Assembly (NCBI GenBank): GCA_964540025.1
Contig: CAZIKQ010000041.1
Coordinates: forward strand, 1 to 16,308
Reading direction: 5' to 3'
Length of the DNA: 16,308 nt
From: RGIG250 sp964540025
GTDB lineage: Bacteria > Bacillota > Negativicutes > Selenomonadales > Selenomonadaceae
The position numbers and the translations under genes were made by a program. The notes under the pieces are model-generated. The model did not search any database, had not been told where the DNA came from, and worked only from the letters and a program-made list of their open reading frames with translations. The first letter of the stretch is position 1. Each line of letters starts with the position of its first letter. Below, in pieces: positions 13,378 through 16,308 of this stretch.

Positions 13378-14781
13378 CTATCCAAACCATGCCTGCCGCA
13401 GCCGCTGCACCGCTGGCAAAATGTCCTCCGCTTTGATTTTTCCGTAACCCAGCACAAGGGCGTTGCCGCTGTAAGCGGCGTGATTGCTCCAAAACGGCGA
13501 GGCCGGGCAGACCTGCACCCCGCAGGACAATGCCTGTTCCAACAAAACACGTTCGTTCTGGCCGCCGGTAAATTCCAGCAGCAGATGCAGACCAGCGTTT
13601 CGTCCGTACAGACGGACACGCTCTCCCATCTCCCGCGTGATTGCGGCAACAAGAATGTCGTGTTTCTTTTTATTGGCAAGACAGACCCTCCGGAGCTGCC
13701 TTTCCCACTGGCCTTCTTCCATGAATTTTGCCAAGACTTTCTGCTCCAACAGCGGCACAGTACAGGAATAACCCTGGAATTTTTCCTGATACACCGGGAG
13801 CAGGTGCTTCGGCAGCACAAGATAGGCCATCCGCAAGCCCGCCGACAGCACTTTGGAAAAGGTTCCAATATAAATGACCCGCTCGCCCTTGTCGATGGAT
13901 TGCAGCGAGGGGATGGGCTGTCCCCTATATCGAAACTCGCTGTCGTAGTCGTCCTCCAGGATTATCATATCCCGTTCATTCGCCAGATTCAGCAATTCCA
14001 TCCGGCTCTGGATTGGCATAACGGCTCCGGTGGGAAACTGGTGGGAAGGAGCGACGTACACCATAGGTGCGGATGTGCCTGACAGCTTGTAAAGGTCGAT
14101 ACCCTTTTCCCCAACGGGGATAGGAACTACCTGAAAGTCATGACTTTGAAAAACGGCCCGCGACCCGTTATAACCGGGTTCCTCCATCGCAACCGAATGA
14201 AGATTGGAAAAGAGCCTGATGATAATTTCCAGCGCCGATTGCGTGCCGCTGCATAAAATAACCTGCTCCGCCTCGCAGCGAACGCCCCGGCTGCGGTACA
14301 GGTAACGCCTGATCTCCTGGCGGAGCTGTTCATCACCCCGAACATCACAGTAGCCATGTACAAATCGGGCCTGGGGTTCATCCAGTATATCCGCTACATA
14401 AGTACGCCATAGTTTACTTGGGAAGCTCTCACTTCCCAGTTCGCCGTATTGAAAACTGTATCGGATTGTCGAAGGGCCGCAGGTATATTTCACAGGAGCA
14501 GCCGTCCGCCTTTCCGCCTGGGGCGGTTCCTGATACAAGTCAAATTCCATCCTGTTTACCGTATATCCAGAGCCGGGGACGGCGGACAGATAGCCCTCCA
14601 GAACAAGCTGGTCATAGGCGCTTTCCACGGAATTTCTGCCAACTCGAAGTTCATCGGCCAGCATCCGTGTCGAGGTCATGCGAAAACCTTCTGGAAGGTT
14701 GCCTGATAGAATGTCGGCCTTAATTTGCTCATATATCTGCTGATAGATTGGGATACCATTGCTGCGTTCGATTTTCAGCAT
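13378..14781 (-). CDS. MocR/PdxR-type regulator (GntR HTH fused to aminotransferase fold)
   Basis: A 467-residue PLP-dependent transcription regulator. Residues 1-75 form a GntR winged helix (SGNLPEGFRMTSTRMLADEL, then VGRNSVESAYDQLVLEGYL and PGSGYTV). The rest is a class I aminotransferase-like domain, with Lys310 in GTFSKVLSAGLRMAYLV as the PLP lysine. The ATG at 14781 is preferred: GGAGGG lies 8 nt upstream, and an ATG at 14796 would start too close to the promoter. Such regulators bind vitamin B6 or amino compounds as effectors. It faces the NAT/flavoprotein genes and its own promoter carries GATACAGTTT, so I infer that it controls itself and both arms of the palindrome. Effector and sign of regulation are unknown. 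Confidence 0.92.
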   Translation of the reverse strand: MLKIERSNGIPIYQQIYEQIKADILSGNLPEGFRMTSTRMLADELRVGRNSVESAYDQLVLEGYLSAVPGSGYTVNRMEFDLYQEPPQAERRTAAPVKYTCGPSTIRYSFQYGELGSESFPSKLWRTYVADILDEPQARFVHGYCDVRGDEQLRQEIRRYLYRSRGVRCEAEQVILCSGTQSALEIIIRLFSNLHSVAMEEPGYNGSRAVFQSHDFQVVPIPVGEKGIDLYKLSGTSAPMVYVAPSHQFPTGAVMPIQSRMELLNLANERDMIILEDDYDSEFRYRGQPIPSLQSIDKGERVIYIGTFSKVLSAGLRMAYLVLPKHLLPVYQEKFQGYSCTVPLLEQKVLAKFMEEGQWERQLRRVCLANKKKHDILVAAITREMGERVRLYGRNAGLHLLLEFTGGQNERVLLEQALSCGVQVCPASPFWSNHAAYSGNALVLGYGKIKAEDILPAVQRLRQAWFG

Positions 14782-14813
14782 CGTCCCGCCCTCCATTCAA
14801 CCTATTGTTGCTT

Positions 14814-14842
14814 ATTGTAACATATTCCAGAGAAACTGTATC
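14814..14842 (-). promoter_or_regulatory. mocR-type gene promoter with shared GATACAGTTT motif
   Basis: On the minus strand GATACAGTTT (14842-14833) overlaps the -35 position (GATACA, 17 bp, TACAAT at 14819-14814). The motif-to-(-10) gap is 13 bp, against 14 bp at both promoters in the palindrome. Start of transcription is expected near 14807, 26 nt before the ATG. Confidence 0.6.
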
Positions 14843-14962
14843 TAAACAAAATTAAATTCTCAGGTGCCTGAACGGGGACAATTTTTTCGACAAACATCTG
14901 GATAAAAGTAAAGACGCCACCCTGTCTCCAGAGCAGCGCCTGATAAATACAAAATTATGGAA

Positions 14963-16072
14963 TTATTCGCAGTATATTCTCGGTATCCGCGGGCTGAGCA
15001 TTGAAACCACCTCGTAGTTGATGGTCCCCAGCCATGAGGCAGCCTCATCTGTAGTAAGGTCAGGCGTTCCAAAGAGAACCACTTCATCTCCCGCCTTTAC
15101 TCCGGGGATATCGGTAACGTCCGCCATGCACTGATCCATGCAGATGCGGCCAACAATTGGCGCTCGCTTGCCAGCACAAAGGATCTGGGCCTTGCCGGAA
15201 TACATTCTCGTATAGCCATCGGCATAGCCCACGGGAATCGTGGCGATCCGGCTTGGCCGCCGAGCAGTCCAGGTACGGCCGTAGCTGACGGTTTCTCCCG
15301 CCGGATAGGATTTCACACAGGTAAGCCTTGCCTTCAAGGCCAGAGCTGGTTCAAGGCCGATAGTATTGGCAATTTCCTCAGAAGGCTGGAGACCGTAGAG
15401 AATTATTCCGGCCCGAACCATATCAAAATGTGTCTCCGGCATTTCCAATATGGCGGCGGAGTTGGCAATATGTTTGACAGGAATACTTATTCCCGCCTGC
15501 CGGATCATTTCTATGGCCAACTTAAACCGCTCCAGCTGGACGTTGGCATAACTCTTGTCTACAGCGTCAGCCAGGGCAAAATGAGAAAACATCCCCTCCA
15601 GTTCCACCCTTGGCTGCTTTACGATAGCCGACGCCACGAGACCGGCATCCTCCGGCGGAACGCCGATGCGACCCATGCCGGTATCCACCGCCAGATGCAG
15701 TTTCACGGTTTTCTTCTGATTGACGGCGGCCTTCGAGAGGGCTGCCACTGCCTCAGCCTGGAATACTGCCTGAGTAAGGTCATGGGCCACAACGTCCTCC
15801 GCTTCAGAGGGAAGGGAAGGACCAAGCACAAGGATAGGCCTAGTTATTCCCGCCTTCCGCAGCTCGATGCCCTCACTGACGACAGCTACTGCCAGATAAT
15901 CGGCTCCCTCCTGAACGGCAACATTAGCTACTGCTACCGCTCCGTGACCATAGGCGTCAGCCTTCACTACCGCGCAGAATTTTGCCCCATTAGCGACCTT
16001 GGCTTTAATCCTGCGGATATTTCTCCGGACAGCCCCCAGGTCAACCTCTGCATACACGCCACGAATTGCCAT
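14963..16072 (-). CDS. alr: Alanine racemase
   Basis: This PLP enzyme interconverts L- and D-alanine and supplies D-Ala for peptidoglycan. The 369 residues are typical of the family. Lys37 in AVVKADAYGHG is the PLP lysine, and the opposing catalytic Tyr sits in TVSYGRTW, followed by IPVGYADGY. The later CMDQCMADVT segment and the C-terminal VSMLSPRIPRIY complete the family pattern. The ATG at 16072 has GAGGAG 8 nt upstream. Only about 25 bp separate it from a strong terminator hairpin that follows the upstream tRNA genes, so there is hardly room for a separate promoter. It is probably reached by readthrough from the tRNA transcript. No terminator of note was seen downstream. Confidence 0.96.
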   Translation of the reverse strand: MAIRGVYAEVDLGAVRRNIRRIKAKVANGAKFCAVVKADAYGHGAVAVANVAVQEGADYLAVAVVSEGIELRKAGITRPILVLGPSLPSEAEDVVAHDLTQAVFQAEAVAALSKAAVNQKKTVKLHLAVDTGMGRIGVPPEDAGLVASAIVKQPRVELEGMFSHFALADAVDKSYANVQLERFKLAIEMIRQAGISIPVKHIANSAAILEMPETHFDMVRAGIILYGLQPSEEIANTIGLEPALALKARLTCVKSYPAGETVSYGRTWTARRPSRIATIPVGYADGYTRMYSGKAQILCAGKRAPIVGRICMDQCMADVTDIPGVKAGDEVVLFGTPDLTTDEAASWLGTINYEVVSMLSPRIPRIYCE

Positions 16073-16092
16073 AACAAAATCTCCTCAGCAAC

Positions 16093-16117
16093 AAAAAAGC
16101 CGTGCAGCTGCACGGCT
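16093..16117 (-). terminator. Terminator after the tRNA genes
   Basis: A perfect 20-base palindrome (16098-16117, arms AGCCGTGCAG/CTGCACGGCT) is followed on the minus strand by six T. It lies between the CAT-anticodon tRNA and alr, so it would cut or attenuate transcription into alr. Confidence 0.88.
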
Positions 16118-16128
16118 GAATCTACGAC

Positions 16129-16205
16129 TGGTGGGCCCACTTGGACTTGAACCAAGGACCGACCGGTTATGAGCCGGTTGCTCTAACCAACTGAGCTATA
16201 GGCCC
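16129..16205 (-). tRNA. tRNA with CAT anticodon, probably tRNA-Ile2
   Basis: A complete 77-nt cloverleaf with encoded CCA. The acceptor stem is GGGCCTA/TGGGCCC, the D arm GCTC/GAGC, the anticodon stem ACCGG/CCGGT with loop CTCATAA, and the T arm CTTGG/CCAAG with TTCAAGT. The anticodon is CAT at 16171-16169. The first base pair is G-C, so it is not the initiator. CAT can be elongator Met or Ile2 (C34 modified to lysidine by TilS); C4-G69 and C5-G68 in the acceptor stem match known TilS determinants and favour Ile2. The choice is not settled. Confidence 0.9.
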
Positions 16206-16267
16206 AATCATAGAAAATCTCGCACACAAACACCATGGACCATGCCTGCATGCGAGTCATCATCTAA

Positions 16268-16308
16268 TGGAGCGGAAAACGGGACTCGGACCCGCGACCC
16301 CCACCTTG
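16268..16308 (-). tRNA. tRNA-Gly, 3' half, cut by the window edge
   Basis: The 41 bases read CAAGGTG (anticodon stem end), GGGGTCG, a CGGGT/ACCCG-type T arm, and an acceptor end TTTCCGC-T-CCA, where discriminator U73 is typical of Gly. The stem after the anticodon fits tRNA-Gly(GCC), but the anticodon itself lies outside the window. Confidence 0.75.

Noticed and set aside
14860..14962. A terminator or small gene behind alr
   Set aside because: A short stretch of partial complementarity around 14910-14940 is too weak to call, and no start codon with a ribosome site is seen.
16129..16205. Initiator tRNA-fMet
   Set aside because: It has a normal G1-C72 pair and lacks the three G-C pairs typical of the initiator anticodon stem.

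Overview
The window looks like chromosomal DNA from a Firmicute of the Clostridia or Negativicutes kind. The signs are strong GGAGG-type ribosome binding sites, TTG and GTG starts, TTGACA/TATAAT-type promoters, a T-box leader in front of ileS, and a eukaryote-like (type 2) isoleucyl-tRNA synthetase. I cannot name the genus from the sequence alone. Most genes lie on the minus strand.

Positions 1-3300 hold a five-gene minus-strand operon driven by one near-consensus promoter. In transcription order it encodes an acyl-CoA thioesterase, a membrane-anchored protein of unknown function, a CofE/F420-ligase-like protein, RNase PH (rph) and the XTP/dITP pyrophosphatase (rdgB). Thioredoxin (trxA) is transcribed divergently from a back-to-back promoter. 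Positions 3700-7190 hold ileS with a T-box leader whose specifier reads AUC (Ile) and which has its own promoter and terminator. Positions 7257-9979 hold nagB-nagA (glucosamine-6-phosphate and N-acetylglucosamine-6-phosphate catabolism), with deoC divergent from nagB.

Positions 9980-14860 look like an accessory insertion between core genes. They contain short broken coding remnants, a type III RNA-protein toxin-antitoxin locus of the CptIN kind (promoter, two 47-48 nt antitoxin repeats, terminator, toxin), and the decayed C-terminal end of a large serine recombinase. They also contain a small regulated module: an arylamine N-acetyltransferase, two pyridoxamine-5'-phosphate-oxidase-fold flavoproteins and a MocR/PdxR-type regulator. 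A 41-bp palindrome between the divergent nat and flavoprotein genes carries the motif GATACAGTTT twice. The same ten bases occur once more in the mocR promoter, at almost the same distance from the -10 box, which suggests one regulon controlled by the MocR protein.

Positions 14963-16308 return to core genes: alanine racemase (alr) behind a tRNA with a CAT anticodon (probably tRNA-Ile2) and a tRNA-Gly cut off by the window edge.

The strongest points for a second look are the type III toxin-antitoxin locus, with a compensated base-pair change between its two repeats, and the palindromic MocR-linked divergent promoter.
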